Both the position numbers and the translations under genes were made by a program. 64,000 nucleotides of DNA from Auricularia sp. M13. Taxonomy: Eukaryota > Basidiomycota > Agaricomycetes > Auriculariales > Auriculariaceae. The stretch lies in the NCBI GenBank assembly GCA_037042915.1, contig CM073199.1, positions 2,356,001-2,420,000 of the forward strand. The letters are read 5' to 3'. Positions 33,059-45,966 of the stretch are shown in pieces. The notes below the pieces were generated by a model. The model searched no databases. It saw only the letters and a program-made list of their open reading frames with translations, and was not told where the DNA came from. Position 1 is the stretch's first letter. Each line of letters starts with the position of its first letter.

Positions 33059-33161
33059 GAGGTCTCTCACAGAAAAAACTTGGCTCAGTATCTGCCCTCT
33101 CAATGACTGAACATGCATTGGATTGGGGATATATATGAGCCTTGTCACAACACCATCTATT

Positions 33162-35291
33162 TCAGCCTGTGCCTCGTCCAACCTCCGTCCTTTCTTCGTC
33201 GATCCGGATCTCAACGTCGCTGCCTATGAGGTGCGAGAGACGGTCCCTGAACTCTTCGCAGGCCGACATGAGCTCATGGCTCATCCTCCCCAGTGCACGC
33301 TGGAAAGCGCTCTCTCGGACTTGCTGCGCGTCTGCGAACGCGTTCTCCAGCGTCAGCGCCAATCTATTGCAGTTGTCCGCGATACGGGCTTCATGCGACG
33401 CCGCCACACGATTCAATGCGTGTGAAAACTCGGCGCTCCTCCTGCGCTCTGCTTCGTCGGCCTGGGTTTGCTGCTGGGCCGTCTCGATCTCAAACGCAGC
33501 TTTCAGCTTTTCTTCGCGGGATTGCGCTTCAGCCCGGCGCTGCGACTGGCTTCGCTCAAACTCGCGCGCGCGTTCTTGTTCCTTTTCGCGGAATTGCTCT
33601 TGGCGGAAGGTCTGGCGAAAAGCCTCACGTTGCTCGGGCTAGACGATGCTGTGAATTCAGGAGTGCAGTGGATGTAGATGCGAAGACTCACCTTGGGAGA
33701 CATCACTGGCAGACTCGCTGACACTTGCGGAACCCTCATGACATCCAATGGAAATGGTGCATATACCGGCATCTACGAGGCTGCTGAGACTGGCATGGTC
33801 CAATCCTTGGGATACCAATATAGCCCACCCAATGACCATCTCCAGAATGTGCTCTCGCTCTCCTGTTCCTAACCAAGGACTCGAAATCAAGGTCCGGTGT
33901 CGAGCCGTTTCGAACTGCCCCAGGTACTCTATCCGACGCTTCCGAGTGTTCGCTGCATAGCGATACGGATCTGCTCGGAGTGCTGCTGCCTCTTCCATAG
34001 CGTCGGGCCTGAAACCGTCTTTATATCTGCAGTTTTGGTGCAACCGTGGGGAGCAACTCCTGCATGAAGTCAGATACACACTTATATTATGACGAAGGGG
34101 ATGAATCATACACTGATATCTCACTGAAGGGTAAATCCGGCTGCAACCTGGACGCAGGCAAATGTTAAGATATCCCTCGCGTGCGGAGCAATGACGGAAC
34201 CCACCTTGCGCAAGCTGAATCTACTTGCTCAATATGACGCTCCCATCCCCGTTTGATATCCGACGTCCGTCTGTACTCAGCGGCGCGGAACGAGGCAAAT
34301 AATATTGGGGCTGCGATCACGTCTTGGTGGACGGCTCTATCCATGCATGGATGATGCAGGAATTCTGACTGCAGATTTGAAGACAGAGCCTCAAAATCAT
34401 TGCACCACGATTCCACTAACGTATCAAGGGAATGTGGTGCAAGACAATCAGTCCAGATGGACGCGCGCTGTGCTTGTAGTCGGTTGAAGGCATCGTCGAA
34501 GGGATGGCTGTTGCCAGCGTCAACGCAAACGCTGTTCAGCACGTCCAGATCTGATGGAGTGACGACAACTGGGTCAGGACCGGAGGGAGGAAGATATGTG
34601 CCATGGTAAAGTCGGATACGTGCTAATGAGTCTTCAGGTGGATCTTGAGTGTCGCTCAGGGCAATATGCAATGAAGCTTCGCGATCGAGTGCAGACCTGT
34701 GCAGCTTGTCAGCTTATCGGTTCACCATGTACCACCCATACATTACCTCAGCTTCTGTGTGAATTCAACGCAGGCAAGTTTGACCTCGTCAACGTCTCCG
34801 CCCGATCGGCCATGAAGGAGATGGTTACGCATGCATAGGCTGATAGCCTGAAGCGTCGCCTCAAACCTCTCACGGAACTCGTCCGCGCGTTGAAGGCAAG
34901 ATGCAAGGCCCTCGCGTGCAGTGGCGTCGCGATAACTTTCAGATTGCGCTGAGACTCGTTCGTGTAGCTTGATCGCGTACTCTCGCGTATCCTTTTCCGC
35001 CTCCCTCCATCTGGCATGTCGCATATCCTGGGCTGAATCAAACGCCAAGCGGATGTTGGATAGGAAAGCAGAGAATTGGCCCTGCCGCGCGCGCTGTCCC
35101 GCTAGGACGTCGTTGAGCAGCTGAAGGAACTGTCGATCGTGTTCCACACGCTGCGCATTGAACGCGTCAAGCTTCCATGGCTCAATCGGCCACTCGCTAC
35201 GCTGCGTCGTCGTGGCCGTTGGCATTGGCATCGATAAATGTTCACGGCGTTTGGTGGATTTATTAGTGTCCGGCTTTCTATAGAACCACAT
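33162..35291 (-). CDS. Family X coiled-coil protein, copy A (lineage-specific, unknown function)
   Basis: Start chosen at 35291 (MWFYRKPDTNKSTKRREHLS), which aligns with the starts of copies B and C. Exon 1 (35291-34747) has WKLDAFNAQRVEHDRQFLQL and a long helical stretch ending FTQKLR. The intron 34746-34697 and exon 2 (34696-34205) are well supported. Then come several small exons not fully resolved, and the last exon ends at 33162 with RIADNCNRLALTLENAFADA and HELMSACEEFRDRL. Almost everything is predicted alpha-helical and charged, with no signal peptide or membrane segment. No known domain is recognised. It starts 150 bases from the divergent Munc13-like gene. Confidence 0.65.
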
Positions 35292-35439
35292 AGCGTTCGG
35301 CCAATGCGTGCTCGACAGCGGCAAATTCAAGCAGGCTCCGAATGAGACTGGCCGAGGCGGCGGGGTCGAAGCGGTGTTCAGGAGCGAAGAGAGGCGCCGC
35401 CAGCGGAATGAGCCGAACGTCAGCTTGCGGACGGCCGCG

Positions 35440-38400
35440 ATGACGACGCGAAGCTTTGACAGTCTCGCATCCGAACGGCGGCGCAATAGAGTCACCGACG
35501 AGGATGTCTACAAGTGAGTCGAGCCGAACTATCCCAGGATATCTGCCTGCTGAAGCCTCCTCGCAGCTATGCGCTCAGAATCGGGTGCGCACGCTCGGCT
35601 TATAGCAGGCGCGCGCGCTGACGGCTAGACAGATACCTATGCTATCTTATGCAGCCTCGGCCGAGCGTCGAGACTGGCGCGGCCGGCGGCAGCAACGGCG
35701 ACGCATCCAAGGACCACCGCGATTACTCGTCGCGCATATCAGGCGCGATATTCTCCATTGGCGATCTGTTCAAGGACGCTGGCGGGCGCGACGGGCCCAA
35801 GAGCGTCAAGTTTCCTGAAAAGATGCTCAAAGTGCTCGACACCAAGCTGCAGAACATAGCGATGGGCAAGGATCCAACGTGAGTACGCTGCTGTCGCCGA
35901 GCGCTGCACGCTGACACCGTTACACGCAGCTACCACGACCAACACATACGACGTACGATAGCCATATTCTACGGCACGACCAAGGACCCGACGTTCGCGC
36001 GCAACATGAAGGAGAACCGCAAGATCGAGGAGCTCATTCTCACATTCGCGACCACCGCGACCGGCGCGCTCAGGAAGGACCCCCAACTTGCCGGCGACGG
36101 CTGGAAGGTCGAGCTCAACAAGCAGCTCGCACAGTTCATTCTTATCCTGCGCGACTGCCTGCGCGGCCTCAACCACGTCAGCGCAGAGCTCACTGCCCGC
36201 CTCGACATGTACACCGCCAAGCTCGCGCCCGCCGCAGCCACACAGGAACGCGGACGCGAGTCCCTCCCCAGTCCCGCGCCGTCTGTAAGCGGTAGCGTCG
36301 ATGATATGCCGCTGGTCAAGACTGTCGCCCGGCTGTTCAACGTGTCCGACGCCGATGTGCAGCGCGACGTGAACGCGCTCAAACGCGTGTGCACCGAGAA
36401 GGTGCGCACTCAGGGGTTTTTGTCAAGACCTTGCTCTAACTGGTCGTAGGCGGCTCTTACGGACTTGAAGGTACGTACAATCAAAGCCTTAGGTTTATGC
36501 TGTCGGAGGTTGGGGCCTCCGTGCCCACGCGCACAAATTGGACGACAGGTCGGAGCGCAACTACAATGGCCATAGCACTCAGGGATCATCTGCTCCGTCT
36601 GCATTTGCCGATCACGAAATAGAGGTTTAGTGCCCGCCTCCAGACGGGCTGCTTAGGCGGAAACAACCTCTGACAGCATAAAACCTGGGCTACAAAGCCG
36701 TGTTGTTCAACACTGACATGGTGTATGTAGGCATGTTTGAAGAACATCAACGCTGGTTTGCCATTCCCGGGGCGGCGCGAAGACTTCGAGTCTGACGCCG
36801 CGTTTCAACATTGGCGAACGACCGAGTTGGCGCATCTGTCCCAGCTCATGGTGATCATGGTGCAGTTCAACCCCGAGCTGGCCAAGTCCACGCCGTCGGA
36901 AGCGCTGCCCAACCTGCCCACAGGAGGCGGCCGCCCCGAATCCGTCTATTCAACGAGCTCCGCGCGGACGCCCGGCTCGCGACACGGGAGCATCAGCAGC
37001 CGGTACTCGCTCTCGATGTCCAGCACGCCCGACATGCTCGCGGCGGCGATCGAGGACGACGAGGACGTGCCGATGGGCCACACCTTCGTGTACATCCCGC
37101 CCAACCCGCGCAAGTTCTACAAGCGGCTGCTCGAGCTGGCGATCCAGTTCGACCTGGAGGCGATGCACACGCTGCCCGAGGACCAGGAGGTGTCGCTCGG
37201 CATCCTGAGCCCGCGCCACCTCGAGGTCATCAACGAGTGCGCGATCCGCTGGCGCATCCCGCAGAGCTACCGCGTCGCGGCGTTCATGGACGTCATCAAG
37301 TACAAATACGAGCGCGAGGAGGTCCCGCTGGAGTGCATCCCCGAAGGCCTGCAGATGATCCAGCGCGCGCTTGCGGAGGTCGAGCTCGCGAACTGGCCGA
37401 AAGCCGACGTGGAGTACCTCGCGCAGATCTACGGCGGCCTGTTCAACATCTTCCTCGCCTCGCTGTACCACCACCTCGAGCTCCTGCCCTCGCTCAAGCC
37501 CGAGGCCATAGAACCGTTCCTGGCGATCTTGGAGCAGGTGCGGGACAGCGGGCTGCTGGAGCGCTTCCAGGTGGACATTAGCGCGCGCGTCAAGGAGCTG
37601 GAGGACCGCGTGCGCGTGGTCAGCGTGCACTACTACACCGAGAAGCACAACGAGCTGTTCGCCGCGCCCGGCGTCAACCGCGCGCTGCCGCTGCTGCTGC
37701 TCACCGACGTGCTCGAGAAGACCGCCAAGACGCTCGACAAGCGCTTCCCCGAGCCGCTGCTCGGCCAGCTCGACCTCGTCGGCCTCGCGCTCTCCACCCA
37801 GGTGCCGCTGTTCGTTGCGGACCTCGACCGCGAGCGCAAGCGCCTCATGGAGGGCTCGATGAACCAGCCCACGCCCGACGTGCCCATCGAGGACATCTTC
37901 ACGCTGTTCAAGCGCACGCGGACGTTGCTCGACATGCTTCGCGCTTTCTGTCCTGAGTGCGTTTTCGCCCACCTCTTCGCTCCATGGATGTTGACGGTTT
38001 GCAGACAGCATATCGACTTCGACGCCGTTGGGTACTTCGAGCACTGGGTCCGCATGTGGTTGGGCACGATAGATAACAAGACGTCCGAGTGGGTGGCAGG
38101 CGTGCGTGTCGAGAATCTTGACTGTTGTTGAGCTTAGCTGATTTTTTTTTGTGTGCAGGCCGTCAAGATGGACAAGGTATTCCCGCCCCCTCTGCTTCAG
38201 CGTTATGTGCGACTAATTCCCTTCTCAGTTCGAGGCAGAAGGCTCGGAAGGCCACAGTTCTTCGATCGTCGACCTGTTCGACTCGTTGCGCAGTCCTGTT
38301 CAGTTCCTTCTGGACCTCAATTGGCCGGACGAGTACCAGGAAGCGCGCTTCTTCACTGCCATCTCGAAGGTGTGTTTGTTGCTGAAGCGACGGACAAAGA

Positions 38401-40417
38401 GCTAATCGTCGCCAATATAAGACCATCAGCAAGTCCGTCGAGCAATACTGCCGGAGCATTGAAGAACTCTTCATGACGGAGATGTTCCCGCGACCGACGG
38501 ATTACCTGCAACCGCAGAAACAGTCTGCGTGGATCGAGAAGGCGAAGATGACCATTCAGGGCGAGAAGAAGGTCGAGCCGTACAACTTCCAGCCGTCGGT
38601 GAGCCGGCTTTGTTTTCTCTATTTGAGCTATCTTTCTGTTTTCTGACCCTTGACGCGCCGGCATGTGTAGTCGTGCGTGAAGCTGAACAACATCGAGGCG
38701 GCGCGCGGGCTGCTGGACAAGATGTACACGCAGGTGGACGCGGACCGCATCACGCGCGTGCTGGAGGAGGCGCCTCCAGTGCCGGACAAGGTCGACCGTC
38801 CGCGCTTCCTGTTCACCGTCAAGATTGTCATCGCGGAGAACCTCGTGCCGCTTGACACCTCCGCGTCTGCCCGACTGGACACGTTCGTCACGCTCAGCGA
38901 CGAGAATGGAAACCGGCTTGCGAAGACGAGGACGATTTATGATTCATTTGACCCGCGGTGTACGTCTGCTGCAAGATGGTTAGACGCTGGTGCTGATCAG
39001 GTCTGGGATTACAGGGGAGGAGGCGTTCGATATTTCGGTGGACAAGGCGCTGTGGCTTATGGTCTCCATCCGCGACCGCGCGCTCGTTGGCAAGCACGAC
39101 ACGGTCGGCCGCGCGTATATCTGCCTCGACCCGCGCCGTTTTGGCGACTTCCTCGCGCACGACCTCTGGCTCGACCTGGACACGCAGGGCCGCATATTAC
39201 TGCGCGTGAGCATGGAGGGCGAGAAGGACGACATACAGTTCTACTTTGGACGCGCCTTCCGGTCGCTCAAACGCGCTGAGGGCGAGATGGTCCGGGTTTT
39301 TATTGACAAGGTGCGCTGCTTTGTGTCGTGGCTCTTTCAGGTGATGATCATGTCCGTGATGCGTAACAGATGTCTCCTTTTATCCGCCAAAGCTTGTCCC
39401 GTAGCGTCTTGAAGAGCCTGATCAAGCCTGGTGGCGCACTGTCGATCGACTACAACAAGGCGCTGGGCGGCGTGCAGGCGCTGTACCGTTCGGCCCTTGG
39501 CGCGAGCTCGAGCGAAGTCCAGATCCCGCTCCCGCAGTCGGAGAAGCCGCGCGTGCGCCCGGAGGAGCTCACGGACGTGCAGATCGAGGAGGCCATTCTG
39601 CCGCTGTTCGACTACTTCGACGCGAACTTGCAGACGCTCAACACCTACCTGAGCGAGTCGGCCAAGGAGATGGTCATGACGCGCGTGTGGAAGGAGATCT
39701 TGTCGGTCATCGAGAGCTTGCTCGTCCCGCCGCTCAGCGAGCTGCCGAGTGACATGCGGCCGCTGTCCGATAAGGAGGTTGACATTGTGTTCAAGTGGTT
39801 GAAGGTGCGCTGTCTCATTTTTCTCTTACACCTGGGACCCACAGGCTCTCGCCCAGTTCTTGCGCGATTACTTCCACGCTGGTGGTGAAGGCCCTGTTCC
39901 TCTCGAAGTTCTTCAGAACCAGAAATACCGTGACATAATATCGATCCGCCTATACTACGACATGCACACGTACGCCGATTGTGCCAGCTCATTCCCGCCG
40001 TTGCTGACCACTGACCCTGCAGTGACCAATTGATGGAAGAGTGCGTCCGCATGATGCAGCAGAACTTGCGGGTAGAGCCCACTGTCAAGAAACGGGCGAA
40101 GTCGGTCTATCAACAGCGGAACTTGGGCACAATCAAAGATCGCAAGAGGGAGAAGCGCAAACAGCAGGAGCCGGCGAGTGGTGAGATGATCATGCGGATA
40201 CTACGGATGAGGTGCGTGTTTAGCAAATGATTTTCCGTGCATCCGCTCATCGCGCGTTAGACCGAATACCTCGGACTTCATCTCGCAGCAGATGCAGATC
40301 ATGAGTCGAATACAGAGCGAGCAAGAGCGCGCACGGGTGTCAGCGGACAACCGACGGAGACGGCAAGGAGGGTTGCAGCCTGCGGTGCCGCCGCTGCCAC
40401 CATTACCTGGGGCTTGA
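35440..40417 (+). CDS. Munc13-like protein with MUN/MHD1, C2 and MHD2 domains
   Basis: Sixteen exons inferred (first 35440-35513, microexons 35567-35584, 36450-36470 and 38159-38176, last 40261-40417). N-terminal FSIGDLFKDA and KVLDTKLQNIAMGKDPTYHD and IAIFYGTTKDPTFARNMKEN, then the large MUN/MHD1 region (YIPPNPRKFYKRLLELAIQF; LEVINECAIRWRIPQSYRVA; DIFTLFKRTRTLLDMLRAFC). A C2 domain follows (LFTVKIVIAENLVPLDTSAS to FDPRWEEAFDISVDKALWL) and MHD2 (IEEAILPLFDYFDANLQTL) to the end. Proteins of this type act in exocytosis and vesicle priming at the plasma membrane; the fission yeast relative works in cytokinesis. About 1,300 residues. One intron (36471-36730) is enlarged by a small inverted-repeat element. 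Confidence 0.88.
36491..36687. mobile_element. MITE-like element in an intron of the Munc13-like gene
   Basis: AGGTTTATGCTGTCGGAGGT (36491-36510) is matched inversely by CAACCTCTGACAGCATAAAA with CCT (36664-36686). That gives terminal inverted repeats of about 22 bp with two or three differences around a 150-bp GC-rich core. The host intron is 260 nt against 48-72 nt for the others. No ORF inside; no clear target duplication. Confidence 0.65.
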
Positions 40418-40777
40418 TAAACGGATCGTTGTATATAGACGGTTGTTCCTTCGGCTGTGTAGGACTATTACCATGCGCACATCCCTTTGTTGTTTTCTGG
40501 GCGGATGCACTTTCCTCTTTTGTTTCGCTCGCGTGGTTACCGGCCCAAGCCGGGAAGCGCCCATGCAGCTATTGTTCTCGCCGCACCACCCCGGCCGTGG
40601 CCCGTACTTAAAAGGGTGGCACACAATGCCTGCTGAGTCTCATCTGCTTTTCCCGCAACAACCACCAGCCAGCGCTCGCCGCTCCCGTTCTACGCTCTTT
40701 CACGACCTTTCTGCTCGCTGAGCCAGGCGCTCCAATCGCTACAGGTCTTCATTCACTTCAACCTATCCTTAAGCAAA
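40418..40777. other. Intergenic with likely promoter of the next gene
   Basis: 360 bases between tandem genes. A TATA-like cttaaaag at about 40607 and a pyrimidine-rich stretch up to the ATG at 40778 fit a basidiomycete core promoter. No other feature. Confidence 0.4.
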
Positions 40778-41868
40778 ATGTCTCGCAGTGCCGTCTGGTT
40801 CGGTCTCAACGCCATCCGCTTCTTCTCCATCGTCGGCATCATCCTCGTCTTTGCGAGCTCGATTGTCGTCCTCGTCAACGACATCCACGCCATTCAGCGC
40901 GCCTCGACGCCTCAGGTCGTCATCTCGAATGGCACCGACTCCGACGTCGACGCGTTGGCCACAGATTGCGGCGACTACCTTGAGTACGTCTTGTGCCATT
41001 GTCTTGACAGCTCAGCTGACACTTTCGCGGCAGCAACTCGACCGTCCCGAACCAGCCCGCAGGCCCCTTCTGGGCAATCGTCAACCGTTTCCTCATAATC
41101 TTCGAGATCATCGCGCTGTTCATGTCCGAGATGGAGTTCGCTTGGATTCAGAAGTTCTTCGCGACCTTCTTCCCCGTCCTTGGGCCTGACTTCGGCGTCG
41201 GCGCGCTGGGTATTTTCGAGTGCTTGTGCGTCTTCGCTCCTGTGATCACCTTTGACTGCGAACTAACGCCATGACTCCAGGATTGGTGCTTCGATCCTGT
41301 CGCACCACGTCAACGAATTTGCCCTGGTCTCTGCCTTCTTCCTCTTCGCTGTCGGCTGCTTGAACATGCTCGCCGTATGTCCACCACATCACGCTGCGAC
41401 GCTCGTGCTGACCGAGACACAGGGCCTCGTATTCCGCGAGAAGAGCAAGACACGCCGCGCTTTGAAGCCACAGGAGCCGTCCCTGAAGGACTTCGTGCTT
41501 CCTCAACACACCTCGCGTAGTGCGGCGTCGTCCAACATCTTCACGAACGCCGAGAAGAGCGCGGGTCTCCAGTCGCCAGCTCCCATTCACAACCACCCTT
41601 CCGCTCCCTATCGGCCCACTGCCAATGCTGCCTGGGGGTCGAAGATCGGTGGTCTGAAGGGTGAGTGCCACGTATCTCTTGTTGACAAGCCTTTGCTGAA
41701 GCTGCCCAAGGCCTGGCCATCCTCAACAAACAGGCCGAGGCACGGCAACACCAAATCTCCAACCCCATCACTATCCCCGACGAGTCGCTGCCTCGTTATG
41801 CCGCTGCAGGTGGCAGCGGTAGCGGACGGGAGTCGCCCGCGTACGGCTCTGGTGGTTCGGCGATCTGA
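40778..41868 (+). CDS. Tetraspan membrane protein (DUF7598-like), unknown function
   Basis: Exons 40778-40983, 41034-41225, 41281-41374, 41423-41660, 41711-41868. Hydrophobic segments: FFSIVGIILVFASSIVVLV near residues 14-32, FLIIFEIIALFMSEMEF near 85-103, VLGPDFGVGALGIFECLIGA near 115-135, VSAFFLFAVGCLNMLAGLVF near 145-165. A polar C-terminal tail follows (FREKSKTRRALKPQEPSLKD, Ser/Pro/Gly-rich). This four-helix layout with a conserved first segment is a family I know as a conserved basidiomycete domain of unknown function. Location is probably a cell membrane. Introns of 48-55 nt are all canonical. Confidence 0.8.
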
Positions 41869-42339
41869 ATTCGATGATTCTAGGAAGACAACACGCGATG
41901 ACGACCGCACCCTCGACACATATTTTGCTATACAAAACGACTAATTCCACCGGCCTGGAACGACCCTTCCACACTCGTGCAACCGCACACAATGCGCTCA
42001 CGTCTTGATGACTTGTCTGTCTGCTCTTACGCCGCATTGTTTACTCTCTGGACACTCTTTCACTGTATCTATAGCTCCCCCATCCCCGTAGTATGAAGGT
42101 AGATTCGCACAATATAGCGTGTGCAGTAGTATCTGCTCCAGCGCATTGCCAGAGTTCAGCGGCTGTTCAATGCTCGCAAGGAATTTCCATCTTCAGGAAC
42201 TATTTTGCATTGTAAACACCGGCAGTTTCCGGTGAACACGTTTAAAACGCGTTTACAAGCTGCTAATACAAGTCGGCCGGAATTCTACACAAAGCCCTAG
42301 GCCTTTCCCCATCGTCAGGCTTACACCTCGAGCAACGAC
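41869..42339. other. Intergenic
   Basis: 470 bases with no recognised gene, RNA or repeat. It includes the 3' region of the membrane-protein gene and the 5' region of family X copy B (an AT-richer patch at 42230-42270). Confidence 0.5.
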
Positions 42340-44233
42340 ATGCTATCCGCCTGGCGCAGGAAGTCTACAGTAACAAACAATGTGCAAGGTCCTACCAGCG
42401 GCTCTTCGACGCAATCAACAGAGCTCCCGCAGTGGCAGCTTGACCAGTTCAATGCGCAACGTGACGAGCACAATCGACTATTCTTCCAGCTACTTGACGA
42501 GTTCTCCAGTGGCCCTCGTGCTCGCCAGGTCCAATTCTCTGGCTTCCTGGACCATGTCCGGTCAACGTTCACTTCGGCCCAGGAGAAGCGCCAGGAGCAA
42601 TGGCGAGCGATGCACAAGGACATGCGGGACTTCGCAATCAAACTGCAAGAGTCGTGCGCTGGGCAATCTGAAGGTTCCCGCGATTCTGCCGCGCGCGAGG
42701 GCTTAGATGCTTGCAATCAACGCGCAGAACATTTCCGCCGCAAATTCGACACGATGCTTCAGGACGTATGGAGCTCCGTGTGCGATGCAACTGGACACGA
42801 ATCGATGCTGCACAACGACCACTGGGCCATAGAGTCATTTATTGAGAAGCTGAGGTGATTATTATCCATGTTCCACATCGTCCGTTAGGTTAACAAGCTG
42901 CTCAGGTCTTCCCTCGATGCTAGGTCCGATATCACCCTGACTACCTTTCAAACCGTCACACCTCCGCCATTGCTGCGACCAGAGACCGAAGCTCCAAGTC
43001 GTACCGTCCCAGTCTGCTCACTACCAGAACGCTCTTACGACGCCTCTTTTCCATATGAATCTGCCGTGACTCCGGCAGATATCAATGCGTTGGAAGGGAT
43101 CGCTGTTGAGAATGTCGGCGACACATGGTCGTTCAAGACAGCTTTCTCACAGCTCCAGTCGGAACGGCGCGCTATCTGGGAACGCGCTTCCACGCGGAAT
43201 TCTCATGCGTTGGGGGTGTGCCAAGAGCTGTTCTTATCTGTATCATCAGAACTTGCGACGGTTTTTTGCCATCATCTGTGCATGAATGGGGAGAGCGCCG
43301 TAATTCTAGCCACGACAATGCCTGTGGCGTTTCGCGCCGCCGAATCGAGGCGTGCACTTGACTTGCAGCGGTCGTGGAAACGCCATGTGAAAACCTTACA
43401 TGCGCTGCTCTGCAGGTTCGTTCGCAATGAACTCGGGTTATTCTGTCCCCATCGGCTATATCTGACGATTGTTGGACACAGCTCCGAACTCTTCCAGGCC
43501 GATGTCCTGCCGCCACGGAAACGCGGCCGCCCTCCTAGACGGGCTGCCAGATCGGAATCTTCATCTTCAACCGCCTTATCACTGCCTTTGGTATGTTACC
43601 TGCAGAGTTGAGGATGGATATTTTTGCTCAGCAGCATATTCCGAACAGACCCCACGCAGCCTCTTCAGGCGACCAGGGACTTCAATACCTCTTCTAGTGG
43701 TCCCCGCCGGAGTAAGTCTTTGTCCAGCTCTCATGAGCACAGCTCTGAAGCAGCTGTAGCACCAACGCGAAGCATTCGACCAAGAACACCAGGAGCGTCG
43801 GCTCCTGTTTGCGCAAGCGCAATCTCAGCTTCGACAGCGAGGCCAGCACGCTGAGACTTTGAATCAAGCTGCCTTTTCTCAAGCTATCTTCCTGTGGGAA
43901 TCCGAAGCTGCCTCTGCCGAGCTCAGGAGGAACGCGGAGTTTGCAGATGCCCTAGAGCGTGTGAGGACTCTGCACGAGAGCATCATCGCGCGCAACTGCA
44001 ACGATCTGGCGCTTACGCTGGACAAGGAGTTCGCTGAAGCACAGCGATTCAGAGAACGGACCTTTCACGATGCACTTGACAGGCTTAGCCTGGAACTCAT
44101 CTCCATCTGCGACGAGTTCAGGTGCGGTATCGTAACAGCGCGCAGCAGCAACACCGAGCTTCCTGTGGATGATACCAGATCTGACGAAGTCTCGATGGAG
44201 TCTAGAGGACTTGCGAACCCCGAGTTTCTTTAG
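42340..44233 (+). CDS. Family X coiled-coil protein, copy B, with an AT-hook-like motif
   Basis: Exon 1 (42340-42854) starts MLSAWRRKSTVTNNVQG and has LDQFNAQRDEHNRLFFQLLD; it ends FIEKLR. Exon 2 (42906-43415) ends HALLCR. Exon 3 starts at 43482 and has LPPRKRGRPPRRAARSES, an AT-hook-like GRP core in a basic patch. After poorly resolved splicing at 43590-43700, a GTAAGT donor near 43713 and acceptor at 43759 lead to the last exon 43760-44233. It is a coiled coil with NCNDLALTLDKEFAEAQRFR and LELISICDEFR. Intron positions and phases of exons 1-2 equal those of copies A and C. The AT-hook suggests DNA binding, which is inference. Confidence 0.65.
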
Positions 44234-44441
44234 CAAGCGTCGCTTGACGAGACCATAATTTCGTGGCGCAGTTCTCTCTCAATCGACCCTTTAACTCAGA
44301 TCTAGAGCATGTACAGTAGCTGACGTTTGACCTTGCGGCTGGGACGACAGGGTTAAGTAATCAAGAAGGGCATATCAAACGAGATGATTACCTGTAAAAC
44401 TGGTAGACACGTCGGAGGGCGGCTGGTCAGCGATGAGGATG

Positions 44442-45966
44442 CTACACAGCAATGGCGACGGCCACGAATGGCACATCGCGCGATGGGGGTTCATCGGACG
44501 TCGGTTGCGCGCGCTGATCATCCGGAGCGCGTCGGCGCGAGGATGGAAAGGCAGGTCCACGGGGCGCGGCTGATCAGCGCGGTCGGCCTCATGCTCGCCA
44601 TCGCCGTGCTCGTCGAGTGGCGTGCGTGGGCCATCCTCCGTCTTCTCCGTCCGGCCAGCCTCGCGCTTGACTCGCGCAGGGCGCCAGAGGCGAAAGTAGG
44701 GGCATTGGCCTTGGCCTGCTTGCGGATGCGGTACACCGTCTTCTCCATGGACGACTTGATGAAGCCATGTATCTTCACGGTCTGCTTCTTGGACAGCTTG
44801 TCGAGCTTTTTGCTGTCACCATGCGCGTGCCGCTGCTCGCTGTCTGCAATGTCTCGGTCCTCTGGTAAAACTCTCAGAAAGGTGTGCACGGAAAGACTAC
44901 GATGAAACTCACTTTTTTGCGCGTGCTCCTTGAACTACTCGCGATTCAAGTACTTCTGCCACTTGCTCATCTGCTTGACGACGTGGGCAACGAGCTTGCG
45001 CGAATGCTTCTGCTGCAGCTTGTTCTTCGCCGCGCGGTCCTTCTCCGGCTCCTCCTTCTCCCCCTCCCTCTCGCGCCGCTCAGCCTTCTCGTGCTTACGC
45101 CGCACCGTCATCTCCTTGCGCCGCATCGAAGGTTCTCTCGCGCGCACCTCGATCTCTGTGTCCAACCGCCGCACAGGCGGAGGCGCATGCGCGGGCGGCA
45201 GGTTTGGCATGCGGGTTCGCCGCGGCTGCCGCGTCGCACGCGGCGACGGACTGTGCAATGTTCTCCTGGATCATCTTCGCCTCCATCTCGCACAGCGCCA
45301 GCGCCAAGATGGGCATCCCCTTGCTCAGCCACGGCATGTAGCCCTGGCTCGCAAACTGGAGGCTGGGCGCACGCTTCGCCGGAGTCCGCGGGCGCGTGTG
45401 CGGCTTCGCCGCCGGCGCCTGGTCCGGTTCGGGGTTCGGCGCGAACTCCACGCGCGGTCGCTTGCGCGGGGATCGTACTCGGGGTGTGGACTGCCGCGTC
45501 GTCGGGATCCGCCTGTCCCAGGCGGGGAAAATAACCGACTGCAGCAGCCCCGGACTTGGCGGTCGCACCAATGTTGAAGCCGCCGGTCAGCTGTTGACAA
45601 TTCGTAGCGGTCCTATGACCCAAAGCCATTGTCGCGGAGGATAGCGAGATAACCCCTCTTGGAGACCGTGACGCTGCGTTTTGGTATGCGGGAGGCTTTC
45701 ACGAGGCCGTCCATATATAGTTTCGAAACTGAGCAAAGGCAAAGAAAAGACGGGGGTCAGGGGGAAGACGCTGTGAGTGGATGCCCAACCCACCTTCTCA
45801 GCAACGACGCGCAGCCGTTCTCGGACTGGACCATCGGCTTCACAACATCCGACGCCTCAACTTTCCTCGAAAGCAAAGCCGTGCTGAGCACCTCCGAGAC
45901 ATTCAGCACCAGAGTCTTCATCTCATCGTCGTCAAGATATTCCCTGAGGTCGCGCCCAAAGCACTA
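44442..45966 (-). pseudogene. SET2 pseudogene, exons 6-8, inverted duplicate
   Basis: Minus-strand sequence follows SET2 from within exon 6 (SALG..., DDDEMKxLVLNVSE near 45960-45780) through the intron, exon 7 (KRPRVEFAPNPEPDQAPAAK near 45460; [16 protein letters not shown]) and exon 8 ([20 protein letters not shown] near 44840) to the stop codon equivalent at 44442. The introns are kept, so it is a DNA copy and not a retrocopy. Frames are broken at several places. AWS and SET domains are absent. It is joined at about 45966 to a fragment of the Munc13-like gene. Confidence 0.88.

Noticed and set aside
36950-38044. 364-codon minus-strand frame opposite the Munc13-like gene
   Set aside because: Mirror of GC-biased codons (His/Val/Glu/Arg-rich). 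The plus strand has the conserved protein.
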